A stretch of DNA of 53,274 nt from contig NZ_NULG01000056.1 of assembly GCF_002577195.1 (NCBI RefSeq), positions 1 through 53,274 of the forward strand. The letters run 5' to 3'. Shown piece after piece: positions 1 through 10,770 of the stretch; position 1 is the stretch's first letter, and each line of letters opens with the position of its first letter. The notes under the pieces are model-generated. The model was not told the DNA's origin. It did not search any database and worked only from the letters and a program-made list of their open reading frames with translations. Made by a program: the position numbers and the translations under genes. The stretch comes from Bacillus sp. AFS041924. Lineage in GTDB: Bacteria; Bacillota; Bacilli; Bacillales; Bacillaceae_G.

Positions 1-94
1 ATCTTGTATTGCTCAAAAAAACTAATAATTGACGTTTACTTCATGTTTTGTTTAGTTTTCAAAGTTCACCTTGTCGCTCTGAGGCGACTTAAAC
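1..94 (-). other. rRNA operon leader region (partial)
   Basis: This stretch lies directly downstream of the tandem promoters and runs off the window. It holds the small GTCGC...GCGAC hairpin and the CTTTGAAAACTAAAC element found in Bacillus rRNA operon leaders, which belongs to the antitermination/processing region ahead of mature 16S rRNA. The 16S gene should start just outside the window. Confidence 0.65.
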
Positions 95-209
95 ATCTTA
101 ACACTTTCTTTCGAATGTTGTCAATGTTTTTTTAAAAAGTTTTTTCGTTGTTGTTTCGTATTAACGTGACAACGTTTAATAATATAACACCTAGAAAAAC
201 AAAATACAA
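95..209 (-). promoter_or_regulatory. Tandem sigma-A promoters of an rRNA operon leaving the window
   Basis: Two promoters point toward base 1. The upstream one has -35 TTGTAT (204-209), a 17-base spacer and -10 TATATT (181-186) with an extended-10 TG. The downstream one has -35 TTGACA (119-124), an 18-base spacer and -10 TAAGAT (95-100). The transcribed stretch below them contains a short GTCGC/GCGAC hairpin (73-88) and the phrase CTTTGAAAACTAAACAAAAC, typical of Bacillus rRNA leaders and spacers. In B. subtilis lysS is followed by an rRNA operon in this orientation. No 16S sequence is inside the window, so the operon itself is inferred. Confidence 0.8.
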
Positions 210-303
210 TAGCAAATATTAAATTCTTTTTATTCAGATATTTAATATCGGATTCCAATAAATAAATAATGTCCTTATTCCTTTAAAAAGATACATGCAA
301 ACA

Positions 304-342
304 TAAAAAAACTGGCTAAAATGTACTCTTTTAGCCAGTTTT
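304..342 (-). terminator. Intrinsic terminator after lysS
   Basis: An inverted repeat (ACTGGCTAAAA / TTTTAGCCAGT) is followed on the minus strand by a run of T. It starts about ten bases after the lysS stop codon and separates lysS from the rRNA promoters. Confidence 0.85.
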
Positions 343-351
343 GTAACTTAT

Positions 352-1848
<1,497 letters not shown>

Positions 1849-1888
1849 TTATTATTCATTAAGTATTTAAATACAATATGATTTTAAT

Positions 1889-1922
1889 AGAAAAACTGCC
1901 AGTAATTCGATCTGGCAGTTTT
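1889..1922 (-). terminator. Intrinsic terminator after dusB (end of folate operon)
   Basis: The inverted repeat AAACTGCCAG / CTGGCAGTTT with an 8-9 base loop is followed on the minus strand by a short T-rich tract. It closes the pabB-dusB operon before lysS. Confidence 0.85.
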
Positions 1923-1967
1923 GTTTACTATAACTTATTATATTTTGTCAAGCGAAACCTGTCAAAC

Positions 1968-2966
1968 TTACAAAGCTTGGGCAGCTTTCATTTTTGTTTC
2001 AACTTCATTTACGTATGTTGTTAATAGCTCAACCATTTGAGCACGAGTGCTAGCCTCGTTAATTTGGCTGCGTAATATCGTAGTACCTTTCAAGCCTTTT
2101 AAATACCAAGCTGCATGTTTTCTCATTTCCATTACAGCTACATGTTCATTTTTCAATTCAATTAATCGTTCTAAATGCAATAAACATACATCAATTTTTT
2201 CACGAGGGGTTGGTTCTGGCATTAATATACCAGATTCCAAATACTTAACAGTACGATAAATCATCCATGGATTTCCTAATGCAGCGCGACCAATCATTAC
2301 CCCGTCGCAACCAGTTTCATCTAGCATACGTTTAGCATCCTGAGGAGTCTCTACATCACCATTACCGATTACTGGAATCGAAACATTATTTTTAACTTCT
2401 TTAATCCAGCTCCAATCAGATTTTCCTTCATACATTTGATAGCGAGTGCGACCGTGGATAGCTACAGCTTTTCCACCCGCTGCTTCTACTGCTTTTGCAT
2501 TTTCTACAACGTAAATGTGATCGTCGTCCCAACCAAGACGCATTTTAACTGTAACCGGCTTACTAACATTTTGTGCTACAGCATAGACCATTTCATGAAT
2601 CTTATTTGGGTCTAAAAGCCACTTAGCCCCAGCGTCTACTTTTGTAATCTTTGGAACGGGACACCCCATATTAATATCTATAATATCTGCATTCGTGTTT
2701 TCATCAACGTACTTAGCAGCTTCAACAAGTGAAGATTTTTCGCCACCAAAAATTTGTAAGCTTAATGGCTTTTCTCGTTCATCCATATAAAGCATCTCTA
2801 ACGTCCTTTTGTTATTGTTAAGAATCGCTTTATCACTTACCATTTCTGCACATACTAAACCTGCACCAAACTCTTTTACTGTTAGACGGAAGGCTGAATT
2901 ACAAACTCCCGCCATCGGCGCTAATACGACGGGATTTTTCATCTCGATGTCACCAATTTTTAGCAC
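1968..2966 (-). CDS. dusB: tRNA-dihydrouridine synthase
   Basis: FMN-dependent reduction of uridine to dihydrouridine in tRNA. The N-terminus reads KNPVVLAPMAGVCNSAFR, the FMN-barrel signature, and the catalytic-cysteine region INMGCPVPK follows near residue 100. GRAALGNPW later in the barrel is also typical. The open frame extends seven codons further, but those codons spell out the Shine-Dalgarno (AAGGAGG). I therefore choose the GTG at 2964-2966, seven bases after it, giving about 332 residues against 333 remembered for B. subtilis YacF. It is the last gene of the folate operon, directly after yazB. Confidence 0.95.
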   Translation of the reverse strand: MLKIGDIEMKNPVVLAPMAGVCNSAFRLTVKEFGAGLVCAEMVSDKAILNNNKRTLEMLYMDEREKPLSLQIFGGEKSSLVEAAKYVDENTNADIIDINMGCPVPKITKVDAGAKWLLDPNKIHEMVYAVAQNVSKPVTVKMRLGWDDDHIYVVENAKAVEAAGGKAVAIHGRTRYQMYEGKSDWSWIKEVKNNVSIPVIGNGDVETPQDAKRMLDETGCDGVMIGRAALGNPWMIYRTVKYLESGILMPEPTPREKIDVCLLHLERLIELKNEHVAVMEMRKHAAWYLKGLKGTTILRSQINEASTRAQMVELLTTYVNEVETKMKAAQAL

Positions 2967-2999
2967 ATCCCATCCTCCTTCTTCCAATACATTAAAAAT

Positions 3000-3200
3000 C
3001 TATATTGATAATTCCTCTACACTTACTTTTAACTGCTTTGCACAATCATGTAAAAACTGTTCAGTTGGCATACGATTTCCTCGCTCAACTTCCCCTAATA
3101 CTGAAACAGAAACGCCAAGATTTTCCGCAAAACCTTCTTGGGTATAACCTTTTAATTTTCTAAAAGCCCTAATCCGTCTCCCCCACTTTTCAGCTTCCAT
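3000..3200 (-). CDS. yazB: Small helix-turn-helix (Cro/CI-type) protein
   Basis: A 66-residue protein that is almost entirely one XRE-family helix-turn-helix domain: RAFRKLKGYTQEGFAENLG is helix 1-2, and VSVSVLGEVERGNRMPT is the recognition helix and turn. It has no effector domain, and its target is unknown. The start is supported by AAAGGAG seven bases upstream of ATG. It overlaps the 3' end of folK by 49 bases in another frame. B. subtilis has yazB in the same place. A role in regulating the folate operon is only a guess from position. Confidence 0.88.
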   Translation of the reverse strand: MEAEKWGRRIRAFRKLKGYTQEGFAENLGVSVSVLGEVERGNRMPTEQFLHDCAKQLKVSVEELSI

Positions 3201-3649
3201 AATCGAACTCCTTTATCCTCTAAAAATTTAGTTTCAATCTTAATTGAATCGTTAATTTCTTTTAAAGGGATTAGTACAAAGCTTCTTTCAAACATTCTAG
3301 GGTGAGGTATTCTTAGATGCTCAACTTCTATATTCTCGTGATTATAAAGTAAAATGTCAAGGTCTATTGTCCTTGGACCCCAACGTAATTCCCTTTTTCT
3401 ACCAAGACTTTGTTCAATTCCTTGTGTAACCTCAAGCAATTGTAATGGTTTCAAATTGGTAGAAATTTTAATGACGAGGTTTAGAAATGGATCTTGGTCT
3501 ATGTATCCAACTGGGTCCGTTTCATATATAGAAGAAATATGTTCTACTTGAATATCAGAATGATTCTCTAATTCCTTAATAGCCTTTGTAAGAAATCCTT
3601 CTCGATCGCCTATATTCGTACCTAAACTTAAATAAGATTCATTTTTCAT
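3152..3649 (-). CDS. folK: 6-hydroxymethyl-7,8-dihydropterin pyrophosphokinase (HPPK)
   Basis: Transfers pyrophosphate from ATP to 6-hydroxymethyl-dihydropterin, the step before dihydropteroate synthase. The 165-residue protein starts with SLGTNIGDREGFL and carries the family signature GPRTIDLDILLY (about residues 92-103) with the two metal-binding aspartates. IPHPRMFERSFVLIPL follows. Its start overlaps the folB stop by four bases (ATGA), so translation is probably coupled. Its last 49 bases are also the start of yazB. Confidence 0.97.
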   Translation of the reverse strand: MKNESYLSLGTNIGDREGFLTKAIKELENHSDIQVEHISSIYETDPVGYIDQDPFLNLVIKISTNLKPLQLLEVTQGIEQSLGRKRELRWGPRTIDLDILLYNHENIEVEHLRIPHPRMFERSFVLIPLKEINDSIKIETKFLEDKGVRLWKLKSGGDGLGLLEN

Positions 3650-4008
3650 ATGCGACCTCTTGTTATTTCAACTGCTACGTAATCATAATGCCCCGGTATT
3701 GGTGGATCCGGCTTTATGACTTTTACAGTACATTGTTGAATTAAATCATATGTAACTAATATTTGTTTAGCTACCTTTTCAGCCACTGATTCAACTAAAT
3801 CATACGACTGACCTTGAACTACTTCCTCACAGGTTTTAAATAAGTCTGCGTAACTTACTGAATACGCCAAATCATCGGTTTCTCCTGCTTTTTTTGTATC
3901 TAATTCGACAATTAAATCAACGTTAAATCGTTGACCTAATGTTTTCTCCTCTTTAAAAACGCCATGGTACCCATAGAATTTCATACCTGTTACATAAATT
4001 TTATCCAT
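3646..4008 (-). CDS. folB: Dihydroneopterin aldolase
   Basis: Converts 7,8-dihydroneopterin to 6-hydroxymethyl-dihydropterin and glycolaldehyde in folate synthesis. The protein begins MDKIYVTGMKFYGYHGV and has the family features YGYHGVFKEE and VKVIKPDPPIPGHY near the C-terminus. An in-frame TTG four codons upstream would give a longer product, but GGAG sits six bases before the ATG at 4006-4008 and family members start there, giving 120 residues. That start lies one base after the folP stop, which suggests translational coupling. Confidence 0.96.
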   Translation of the reverse strand: MDKIYVTGMKFYGYHGVFKEEKTLGQRFNVDLIVELDTKKAGETDDLAYSVSYADLFKTCEEVVQGQSYDLVESVAEKVAKQILVTYDLIQQCTVKVIKPDPPIPGHYDYVAVEITRGRI

Positions 4009-4009
4009 T

Positions 4010-4843
4010 TTATACTCCAATCTTTAACATCGCATCCATCATTTTAGTCATACGAGAAATCGCTAATACATCATGTACTCGTACAATTTCGCAACCTTTT
4101 GTTATGCCTAAACAGACTGTAGCACCTGTACCTTCCATTCGTTCATGCACTTCCGTACCAAGAACCTCTCCTATAAACCTTTTACGTGAAGTACCAAGTA
4201 ACACTGGATAATCCAATGCTTTGATTTGCTCCATTTGGTTTAATACTTCTAAGTTCTGCTGTGCCGATTTAGCAAAACCTACACCAGGATCCAAGATAAT
4301 CATTTCATCTTTTACTCCTGCACGTTTTGCAATATTAATACTTTCGACTAAATCACAGACAAGATCACTCATTAAGCTATAATAGTTTTCGTCTGTTCGA
4401 TTGTGCATTAAACAAATTGGTACATTGTATGCCGCTGCCACTTCAGCTATTTTAGGGTCTTTCTTCGCTCCCCAAACATCATTTATTATTGTAGCTCCCG
4501 CTTCTACAGCTTGTTTAGCCACTTCAGATTTATATGTATCAATTGATATCGGAACGTCTATTTCTTTAGATAAAGCTTTAATAATCGGTACTACTCTTCT
4601 TAATTCTTCCTCTTCATCAACAAAAGCAGCTCCGGGTCTAGTTGATTCGCCACCTATATCGATTATTTTTGCTCCATCTGCAATTAACTTCTTTGCATGC
4701 TGAACTGCTAATTCGATTTCATTGTATCGACCACCATCAGAAAACGAGTCTGGTGTTACATTTAAAATTCCCATAACGATCGTTTCATTTTGGATTGCTA
4801 ATGAGTAATTTCCACAAATCAAAGGTTTTGTTGCTCTTCTCAT
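4010..4843 (-). CDS. folP: Dihydropteroate synthase
   Basis: Joins p-aminobenzoate to 6-hydroxymethyl-dihydropterin pyrophosphate and is the target of sulfonamides. The 277-residue TIM barrel shows GILNVTPDSFSDGG (about 25-38), GGESTRPGA with the substrate loop, the DVWGAKKDP strand, and LDPGVGFAK near residue 185. No insertion or obvious alteration is seen in the sulfonamide loops. It overlaps pabC by four bases. In B. subtilis the gene is called sul. Confidence 0.97.
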   Translation of the reverse strand: MRRATKPLICGNYSLAIQNETIVMGILNVTPDSFSDGGRYNEIELAVQHAKKLIADGAKIIDIGGESTRPGAAFVDEEEELRRVVPIIKALSKEIDVPISIDTYKSEVAKQAVEAGATIINDVWGAKKDPKIAEVAAAYNVPICLMHNRTDENYYSLMSDLVCDLVESINIAKRAGVKDEMIILDPGVGFAKSAQQNLEVLNQMEQIKALDYPVLLGTSRKRFIGEVLGTEVHERMEGTGATVCLGITKGCEIVRVHDVLAISRMTKMMDAMLKIGV

Positions 4844-5712
4844 CCTAGTTCACTTCTTTCCATTTCATTCATGCTTAATAAGGATCTACTGTAATATCGA
4901 TAATCCTTTTGCAATTTCTTAATTATGCTACTTTCGCTAACGCTGTAGAAACGCTCACCAATTACAGTGACAGGAATGATTTCTTGGATTGAGTTAGAAA
5001 TAAATATTTCATCCGCTTCTAACAACTCTTGCTCTGCGTAAAAACCTTCCTCCACTGATATCCCGTTTATTTTGGACCAATAGATGACAAACTGTCTCGT
5101 TATTCCATTCAAGATCCCTGTATCAACATGTGGCGTAAATAATCGTTCTTGTTTAATAAAGAATAGATTTGAAACGATTCCTTCTGAAAGAATTCCATCT
5201 TTATTCAAGAAAATACCCTCTATATTCGGAGAGTTACCAATCTCCTTTTTTCCAATAATATTATTTAAATAATGATGAGACTTTAAACGCTCTTTGCCTT
5301 CAGGAGAGTTTCGAGGGGTATTTAAGATTACCCCTTCCTTCTCTACAACATTACTTTCATGCATAGGCTTTATAAAAATGATTGTATTTGGATTCGTATA
5401 CGTGCCGGTGTATAGACCTATTTCTCCTTCACCTGCTGAAACATTTAAACGTATATACGCATCCTCTATTCCGTTTAGTTCAAGCAAATTACTCAAAATC
5501 GTTTGAACTTCCTCGTTTGACAAATTCCATTCAATATTCAAGTTTAATAATGACTTTCTTAAACGCTTTAGGTGATCAAACAATAAAAATGGATGTCCAT
5601 TATAGATACGAAATGTTTCAAATACTCCTAATCCATATAAAAACCCGTGATCATAAGGAGATATTTTCACTTCATCATCGTTCATGAATTCCCCATTACA
5701 ATATATTTTCAT
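4840..5712 (-). CDS. pabC: 4-amino-4-deoxychorismate lyase
   Basis: PLP enzyme that releases pyruvate from aminodeoxychorismate to give p-aminobenzoate. The 290-residue protein is a class IV (branched-chain type) aminotransferase fold: [19 protein letters not shown] near the start, the lysine region [14 protein letters not shown] (about 143-156), and a C-terminal [16 protein letters not shown]. Its start overlaps the pabA stop by four bases. A D-amino-acid transaminase is the main alternative from sequence alone, but the operon context settles the call. Confidence 0.94.
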   Translation of the reverse strand: MKIYCNGEFMNDDEVKISPYDHGFLYGLGVFETFRIYNGHPFLLFDHLKRLRKSLLNLNIEWNLSNEEVQTILSNLLELNGIEDAYIRLNVSAGEGEIGLYTGTYTNPNTIIFIKPMHESNVVEKEGVILNTPRNSPEGKERLKSHHYLNNIIGKKEIGNSPNIEGIFLNKDGILSEGIVSNLFFIKQERLFTPHVDTGILNGITRQFVIYWSKINGISVEEGFYAEQELLEADEIFISNSIQEIIPVTVIGERFYSVSESSIIKKLQKDYRYYSRSLLSMNEMERSELG

Positions 5713-6296
5713 ACTGTACTCCTAGAAGGTTTATATAGTTGCAAAAAGTTTCTAAGCATCTCTTTACCGAATTGCGACATAATTGATTCCGGGTGAAATT
5801 GCACTCCTTCGATCGGTAATGTCTTATGTTTTAAAGCCATAATTTCTCCTTCATTTGTCCAAGCTGTTATTTGAAGGTCTTCAGGAAAAGTTTCTTTCTT
5901 AACGATTAAAGAGTGATATCGCGTAACGTCAATTGGCGATGGTAAATCACGAAACAAACCTAAACCTTCGTGTGTAATCGCCGATGTTTTTCCGTGCATT
6001 AAACGTTCTGCACGTACTACATCTCCACCGAATACTTGAGCGATTGATTGGTGGCCTAAACATACGCCTAAAATTGGAATTTTCCCAGCAAAGTGTTCAA
6101 TTGCTTTTAAACTAATCCCTGCTTCGTTCGGTGTACAAGGACCAGGTGAAATCATTAAATAAGAAGGTGCTAATGCTTCAATTTCTTCTAGCGTAATTTC
6201 ATCATTTCGTTTTACAATTAGCTCTTCCCCTAATTCTCCTAAATATTGGACCAGATTATAGGTAAACGAATCATAATTATCAATCATTAGTATCAT
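5709..6296 (-). CDS. pabA: Aminodeoxychorismate/anthranilate synthase glutaminase subunit
   Basis: Class I glutamine amidotransferase that supplies ammonia to PabB; in B. subtilis the same subunit also serves anthranilate synthase (TrpE). The 195-residue protein has the triad: cysteine in [15 protein letters not shown] (about 76-90) and histidine/glutamate in [11 protein letters not shown] (about 167-177). [20 protein letters not shown] opens the fold. A start three codons later (second ATG) is also possible. It overlaps pabB by four bases. No trpE is present in this window. Confidence 0.96.
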   Translation of the reverse strand: MILMIDNYDSFTYNLVQYLGELGEELIVKRNDEITLEEIEALAPSYLMISPGPCTPNEAGISLKAIEHFAGKIPILGVCLGHQSIAQVFGGDVVRAERLMHGKTSAITHEGLGLFRDLPSPIDVTRYHSLIVKKETFPEDLQITAWTNEGEIMALKHKTLPIEGVQFHPESIMSQFGKEMLRNFLQLYKPSRSTV

Positions 6297-7723
6297 TTTA
6301 CATTACCACCCAACTTAGCTTTTTCTTCACTTATTTTCTTTGCTGTCCATAAAGCTTGAGCTTTCTTTAGGCTTTCTAAATACTCATGTTTTGGATTTGA
6401 ATCAATGACAATACCAGCACCTGCTTGTACAAATGCTTGTTTGTCCTTTGTAATCATCGTTCGAATCGTGATATTTAATTCCATATCCCCAGTGAAGCTG
6501 ATCCATCCGACTGAACCTGTATAAATACCTCGTTTCGTTGGCTCTAATTCTTCAATAATTTCCATCGTACGAATTTTTGGAGCTCCAGTGATTGTTCCCC
6601 CGGGAAATACTGCCTTTAATAAATCAAATGAATCTTTATCCTTTTTCAGCTTACCTCTTACATTCGAAACAAGATGCATTACATGCGAGTACTTCTCAAT
6701 AACTAATAATTCATCTACTTCAACAGTTCCGTAATCACATACTCTTCCTAAATCATTACGTTCTAAATCAACTAGCATAATATGCTCAGCTTGTTCTTTT
6801 TCATTTGAACGTAATTCTTCCATTAGTTGCTGCTCTTCTTCAATTGTTTTCCCACGAGATCTTGTACCAGCAATTGGTCTTGTCCATACTTCTTGATCAC
6901 GTTTTGCCACTAATAATTCTGGTGAACAACTAACAATTTGAAATTCTTCAAAATCTAAATACGACATATACGGTGATGGATTGATATCTCTAAGCTGCTC
7001 ATATATATACAATGGATCCGTAACCAATGTTTCTGACTGCAGTACAGATAAATTCACTTGGAATACATCTCCTGCACCGATATACTCTTTTACTTGCCCG
7101 ACAGCATCCGTAAACTTTTGCTCAGACATGTATATCGTTTTTTCCAATACTTCAGTAGAAGTTAGACTAGCTAAATCTATTTTTTTCGATTCATTACTAA
7201 ATAACTTTTCAAGAGAGTCTAGTCGTTCATTTGCCATTTGTTCATTTTCCAGCTCATCAATAACAATAAAATATAATTGCTTTTCTTGATGATCAAAAAT
7301 GACCGCTTCGTGGAAGATTAATAAATAAACGTCCGGAATGTTATAGACATCCTCAGCTAGTGATGGTAACTCTTCAATATACTGGTTGCAGTCATATGTG
7401 AAATAGCCAATCGCACCACCTTGAAATGGTGGTAATTCGTCTCTTTTTTTTACTGCGTACTTAGTAATATACTCTTTTGCTAAGTCGATTGGATTACCTA
7501 TATACTCGACTTTTTCAGATTTCCCTTCAATTCCTTCTTCAACCGTTAATGTTTGATCTTTGCCATATAACTTCGCAACAGGATTTGATGCCATAATCGA
7601 ATATCTCCCGTCACGACCACTTTCAAGAAGTACGGCATTCTTTTTCTCTTTTGCCGTTTCTACAAAGTGATTAAAGAAAGGTGCAGTATAATTAATTACT
7701 TTTGAAAAAATTTCATAATTCAA
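6293..7723 (-). CDS. pabB: Aminodeoxychorismate synthase component I
   Basis: Aminates chorismate to aminodeoxychorismate using ammonia from PabA. Visible family blocks are ETRP-like [12 protein letters not shown] (central), [25 protein letters not shown] and [14 protein letters not shown] near the C-terminus. The open frame begins 22 codons upstream with an ATG, but that extra segment encodes an AGAGGGGGAT Shine-Dalgarno. I place the start at the TTG at 7721-7723, eight bases after it, giving 476 residues (B. subtilis about 470). First gene of the folate operon; the cysK terminator lies just upstream. Confidence 0.95.
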   Translation of the reverse strand: MNYEIFSKVINYTAPFFNHFVETAKEKKNAVLLESGRDGRYSIMASNPVAKLYGKDQTLTVEEGIEGKSEKVEYIGNPIDLAKEYITKYAVKKRDELPPFQGGAIGYFTYDCNQYIEELPSLAEDVYNIPDVYLLIFHEAVIFDHQEKQLYFIVIDELENEQMANERLDSLEKLFSNESKKIDLASLTSTEVLEKTIYMSEQKFTDAVGQVKEYIGAGDVFQVNLSVLQSETLVTDPLYIYEQLRDINPSPYMSYLDFEEFQIVSCSPELLVAKRDQEVWTRPIAGTRSRGKTIEEEQQLMEELRSNEKEQAEHIMLVDLERNDLGRVCDYGTVEVDELLVIEKYSHVMHLVSNVRGKLKKDKDSFDLLKAVFPGGTITGAPKIRTMEIIEELEPTKRGIYTGSVGWISFTGDMELNITIRTMITKDKQAFVQAGAGIVIDSNPKHEYLESLKKAQALWTAKKISEEKAKLGGNVK

Positions 7724-7804
7724 GTGAATATCCCCCTCTGATAGCGCTTCTTTTTTCATTTTACACAAAAAATAGGAAGTATACATCAAAGCATTTTATG
7801 GAAA

Positions 7805-7840
7805 AACAAAAAACCCCTATGCAACTAGCAAAGGGGTTTT
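7805..7840 (-). terminator. Intrinsic terminator after cysK
   Basis: The repeat AAAACCCCT / AGGGGTTTT with a 13-base loop precedes a T-rich run on the minus strand. It separates cysK from the folate operon. Confidence 0.9.
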
Positions 7841-7858
7841 AAAAATTTTTTTAATATA

Positions 7859-8779
7859 TTACTCAAATTGGTATAATGCAGTACTTAAATAACGTTCACC
7901 ATTACTTGGAATGATTGCAAGTACTTTTTTACCTTTTCCAAGTTTTTTAGCAACTTGTATAGCAGCACTTATTGCAGCTCCAGATGAAATACCTACTAGT
8001 AAACCTTCCTCTTTCGCCACTTTTCTAGCCGTCTCCATTGCCTCATCATTTTTGATTTGAACAATTTCATCATAAATATCAGTATTCAAAATTTCAGGAA
8101 TAAAACCTGCTCCAATACCTTGGATTTTATGAGGTCCTGGTTTACCTCCAGATAAAACAGGAGAGTCTACAGGCTCAACTGCTACAATTGAAATTCCAGG
8201 ATATGCTTCTTTTAAAACAGCTCCAGCACCAGAAATTGTTCCTCCTGTACCTACTCCTGAAATAAATGCATCAAGTTGGTCCCCCATTTGTTCAACAATT
8301 TCAGGACCAGTTGTTAAGCGATGAACTTCAGGGTTTGCAGTATTCTTAAATTGTTGAGGAACGAAGTAGCCATTTTCTTTTGCTAATTCATCAGCTTTAC
8401 GAATTGCTCCGCCCATTCCCTCAGGCCCTGGAGTTAAAACTAATTCTGCGCCATATGCACGTAATAGATTGCGTCTCTCGATACTCATCGTTTCCGGCAT
8501 TACTAGAATTGTTTTATACCCTTTAGCAGCCGCTACCATTGCTAAACCAATACCAGTATTCCCACTAGTAGGCTCAATAATTGTATCACCTGGTTTTATT
8601 AATCCTTTTTTCTCTGAATCCTCAATCATAGCAAGAGCTATACGATCTTTAACACTGCTACCTGGATTCATAAATTCTAGCTTTAAGTAAACTTCCGCGC
8701 TGTCCTCGTCAACTGATCTGTTAAGTTTTACAATTGGAGTTCTACCGATTAATTCGTACACTGAATTTGCAACTTTCAT
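7859..8779 (-). CDS. cysK: Cysteine synthase (O-acetylserine sulfhydrylase A)
   Basis: PLP enzyme making cysteine from O-acetylserine and sulfide. The PLP lysine is in [11 protein letters not shown] (about 38-48), the phosphate-binding loop is [11 protein letters not shown], and [10 protein letters not shown] follows. The C-terminus [15 protein letters not shown] matches the usual serine acetyltransferase-interacting tail region. A GTG three codons upstream overlaps the AGGAG Shine-Dalgarno, so the ATG at 8777-8779 is preferred (306 residues). B. subtilis has yacD between hslO and cysK; it is absent here. Confidence 0.97.
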   Translation of the reverse strand: MKVANSVYELIGRTPIVKLNRSVDEDSAEVYLKLEFMNPGSSVKDRIALAMIEDSEKKGLIKPGDTIIEPTSGNTGIGLAMVAAAKGYKTILVMPETMSIERRNLLRAYGAELVLTPGPEGMGGAIRKADELAKENGYFVPQQFKNTANPEVHRLTTGPEIVEQMGDQLDAFISGVGTGGTISGAGAVLKEAYPGISIVAVEPVDSPVLSGGKPGPHKIQGIGAGFIPEILNTDIYDEIVQIKNDEAMETARKVAKEEGLLVGISSGAAISAAIQVAKKLGKGKKVLAIIPSNGERYLSTALYQFE

Positions 8780-8823
8780 TCCAACCACTCCTAATCCCTA
8801 GTATATTGACCTGTTTAATATAC

Positions 8824-8852
8824 ATTATGTAAAAAACAAAAGAATCTGTCAA
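8824..8852 (-). promoter_or_regulatory. Sigma-A promoter of cysK
   Basis: -35 TTGACA (8847-8852), 17-base spacer and -10 CATAAT (8824-8829) lie about 45 bases upstream of the cysK start. CysK is under CymR control in B. subtilis; I could not recognise a convincing CymR box by eye. Confidence 0.75.
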
Positions 8853-8933
8853 TTACTTTCTCCTATACATAACTTGTATGAATTACATCATAAATTATGA
8901 AAAGAAAGTTCGACAAATCCCTTCATTTATCAC

Positions 8934-9809
8934 CTACAATTGATTTATTAATTCTTTTAATTGTTCACCAGAATAATGATAAGGTTCATTACAGAAATGA
9001 CACTTCACTTCTGCTTCTCCATCTTCTTCCAAAATTAATTCTAATTCTTGTTTCCCTATACTTAAAAGGGCACCTTCAATTCTCTCTCTTGAGCATTGAC
9101 ATTGGAATTTTACATCCATCGTCTCTAAAACTTTAACTTCTTCTTTACCTAATACTTCATATAGAATTTCTTCTGGGGAAAGTCCTTCTTCGATTAATTT
9201 AGAAACTGGTTTAATTGTTTTTAAGCGGTTTTCAATTTTTGTAATACACTCTTCGCTAGCACCAGGTAGAATTTGAATTATAAATCCACCACTTGCCAAA
9301 ATTGTATGATCCGGATTTACTAATACACCTACACCTACAGATGATGGAGTTTGTTCAGATACAGCAAAATAATAAGTAAAATCTTCTCCAAGCTCACCAG
9401 ATACAATCGGTACTGACCCAGTAAATGGCTCTCTCATACCAATATCCTTAACAACTGAAACTGTCCCTACAGTACCAACAGCTTTTGCAACATCAATTTT
9501 GCCATGTTTGTTAAGCTCAGTTTGAACATGTGGATTTGCTACATATCCTCGTACTTCGCCTTTTGCATTACTATCAACTAAAATATGGCCAAGTGGACCA
9601 TTTCCTTCAACCTTCAATGTTAATTTTTCTTCACCCTTTAACATTGCACCCATCATTGTAGCAGCTGTTAGTGTTCGTCCTAAAGCTGCAGAAGCATTTG
9701 ACCAAGTATCATGACGTTCTTGAGCTTCCTTCACGATATTCGTTGATCTAACACTATATGCACGGACTTCACCGTTAAAAGCTAATGCTTTTACTAAATA
9801 ATCTTTCAT
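8934..9809 (-). CDS. hslO: Redox-regulated chaperone Hsp33
   Basis: Holdase chaperone activated by oxidation of a zinc-binding cysteine cluster. The cluster is intact at the C-terminus: CQC (about residue 236-238) and CHFC (about 267-270), separated by about 30 residues. The N-terminal domain shows [20 protein letters not shown] and [11 protein letters not shown]. The 291-residue length equals the B. subtilis protein as remembered. AAAAGGGG precedes the ATG. It sits between coaX and cysK, probably co-transcribed with coaX (13-base gap). Confidence 0.97.
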   Translation of the reverse strand: MKDYLVKALAFNGEVRAYSVRSTNIVKEAQERHDTWSNASAALGRTLTAATMMGAMLKGEEKLTLKVEGNGPLGHILVDSNAKGEVRGYVANPHVQTELNKHGKIDVAKAVGTVGTVSVVKDIGMREPFTGSVPIVSGELGEDFTYYFAVSEQTPSSVGVGVLVNPDHTILASGGFIIQILPGASEECITKIENRLKTIKPVSKLIEEGLSPEEILYEVLGKEEVKVLETMDVKFQCQCSRERIEGALLSIGKQELELILEEDGEAEVKCHFCNEPYHYSGEQLKELINQL

Positions 9810-9822
9810 GTTGTACCCCTTT

Positions 9823-10587
9823 TTATGAATTTCGTTTATAAATTAAATGTAGACCTTTTAATGTTAAATACGGGTCCATAATATCAATGATATCCGATTC
9901 CTTTGATATTAATGCCGCAAGACCACCTGTTGCTATAACAGTAGGTTCTACTTTTGCTTGAGCTTTCATTCGTTTTACGATTCCTTCAACTTGACCTACA
10001 TAACCATATAAAATCCCAACCTGCATTGCCTCAACAGTGGTACGACCAACAATATTAGATGGTCTTGAAAGCTCAATACGAGGTAATTTAGAAGCCTTTG
10101 TATATAGTGCCTCAGTAGAAATATTGATCCCTGGTGCAATAGCTCCACCAATGTAATTTTTATTTTCATCTATATAACAATATGTAGTAGCTGTTCCGAA
10201 ATCCACTATGATTAGCGGACTTCCGTATTGTGCAATTCCTGCTACTGCATTAACAATTCGGTCTGCACCCACTTCTTTCGGGTTATCATATTTTATGTTT
10301 AGACCTGTTTTTATACCAGGACCAACGATTAGTGGCTTTTGTTTAAAATATTTTGTTGCCATTCTTTCCAGCGAGAACATAATCGGTGGGACAACCGATG
10401 AAATAATAACTGCATGAAACTCATCAAACCCTATACCAGCATATTCAAGTAAGGAACCGATGACCATACCATACTCATCTTCTGTTTTATAACGATTTGT
10501 CTCAATTCTCCAGTGATGAATTAATTCATCTTCTTGATATACACCTAAAACAGTATTTGTATTTCCTACATCGATTACAAATAACAT
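9823..10587 (-). CDS. coaX: Type III pantothenate kinase
   Basis: Phosphorylates pantothenate, the first step of coenzyme A synthesis, using the ASKHA fold. [15 protein letters not shown] at the start is the phosphate-1 motif, [11 protein letters not shown] and [14 protein letters not shown] are the internal ones, and [10 protein letters not shown] lies near the C-terminus. A GTG three codons upstream is possible, but family members start at the ATG at 10585-10587 (254 residues). Type III kinases are insensitive to CoA feedback as a family property. Confidence 0.96.
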   Translation of the reverse strand: MLFVIDVGNTNTVLGVYQEDELIHHWRIETNRYKTEDEYGMVIGSLLEYAGIGFDEFHAVIISSVVPPIMFSLERMATKYFKQKPLIVGPGIKTGLNIKYDNPKEVGADRIVNAVAGIAQYGSPLIIVDFGTATTYCYIDENKNYIGGAIAPGINISTEALYTKASKLPRIELSRPSNIVGRTTVEAMQVGILYGYVGQVEGIVKRMKAQAKVEPTVIATGGLAALISKESDIIDIMDPYLTLKGLHLIYKRNS

Positions 10588-10737
10588 ATAATCCACCGTC
10601 TCTCCATTTCGAAAATAAACCTTTTATTTTATATTTTTTGTTTCAATCACATTTTTTAATCACTATAAAAATAATGATAACACAACTTGTTAGTAGTTTA
10701 AAAATAGATGCTTCTCTATAAATATGGTCTATAAACA

Positions 10738-10765
10738 AAAGAAAGAGTGTCTAAAAGACACTCTC
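10738..10765 (-). terminator. Intrinsic terminator after ftsH
   Basis: A GAGTGTC / GACACTC hairpin (10745-10763) followed on the minus strand by a T/C-rich tract, just after the ftsH stop codon. The gap 10597-10737 before coaX otherwise shows no gene. Confidence 0.75.
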
Positions 10766-10770
10766 TACTT

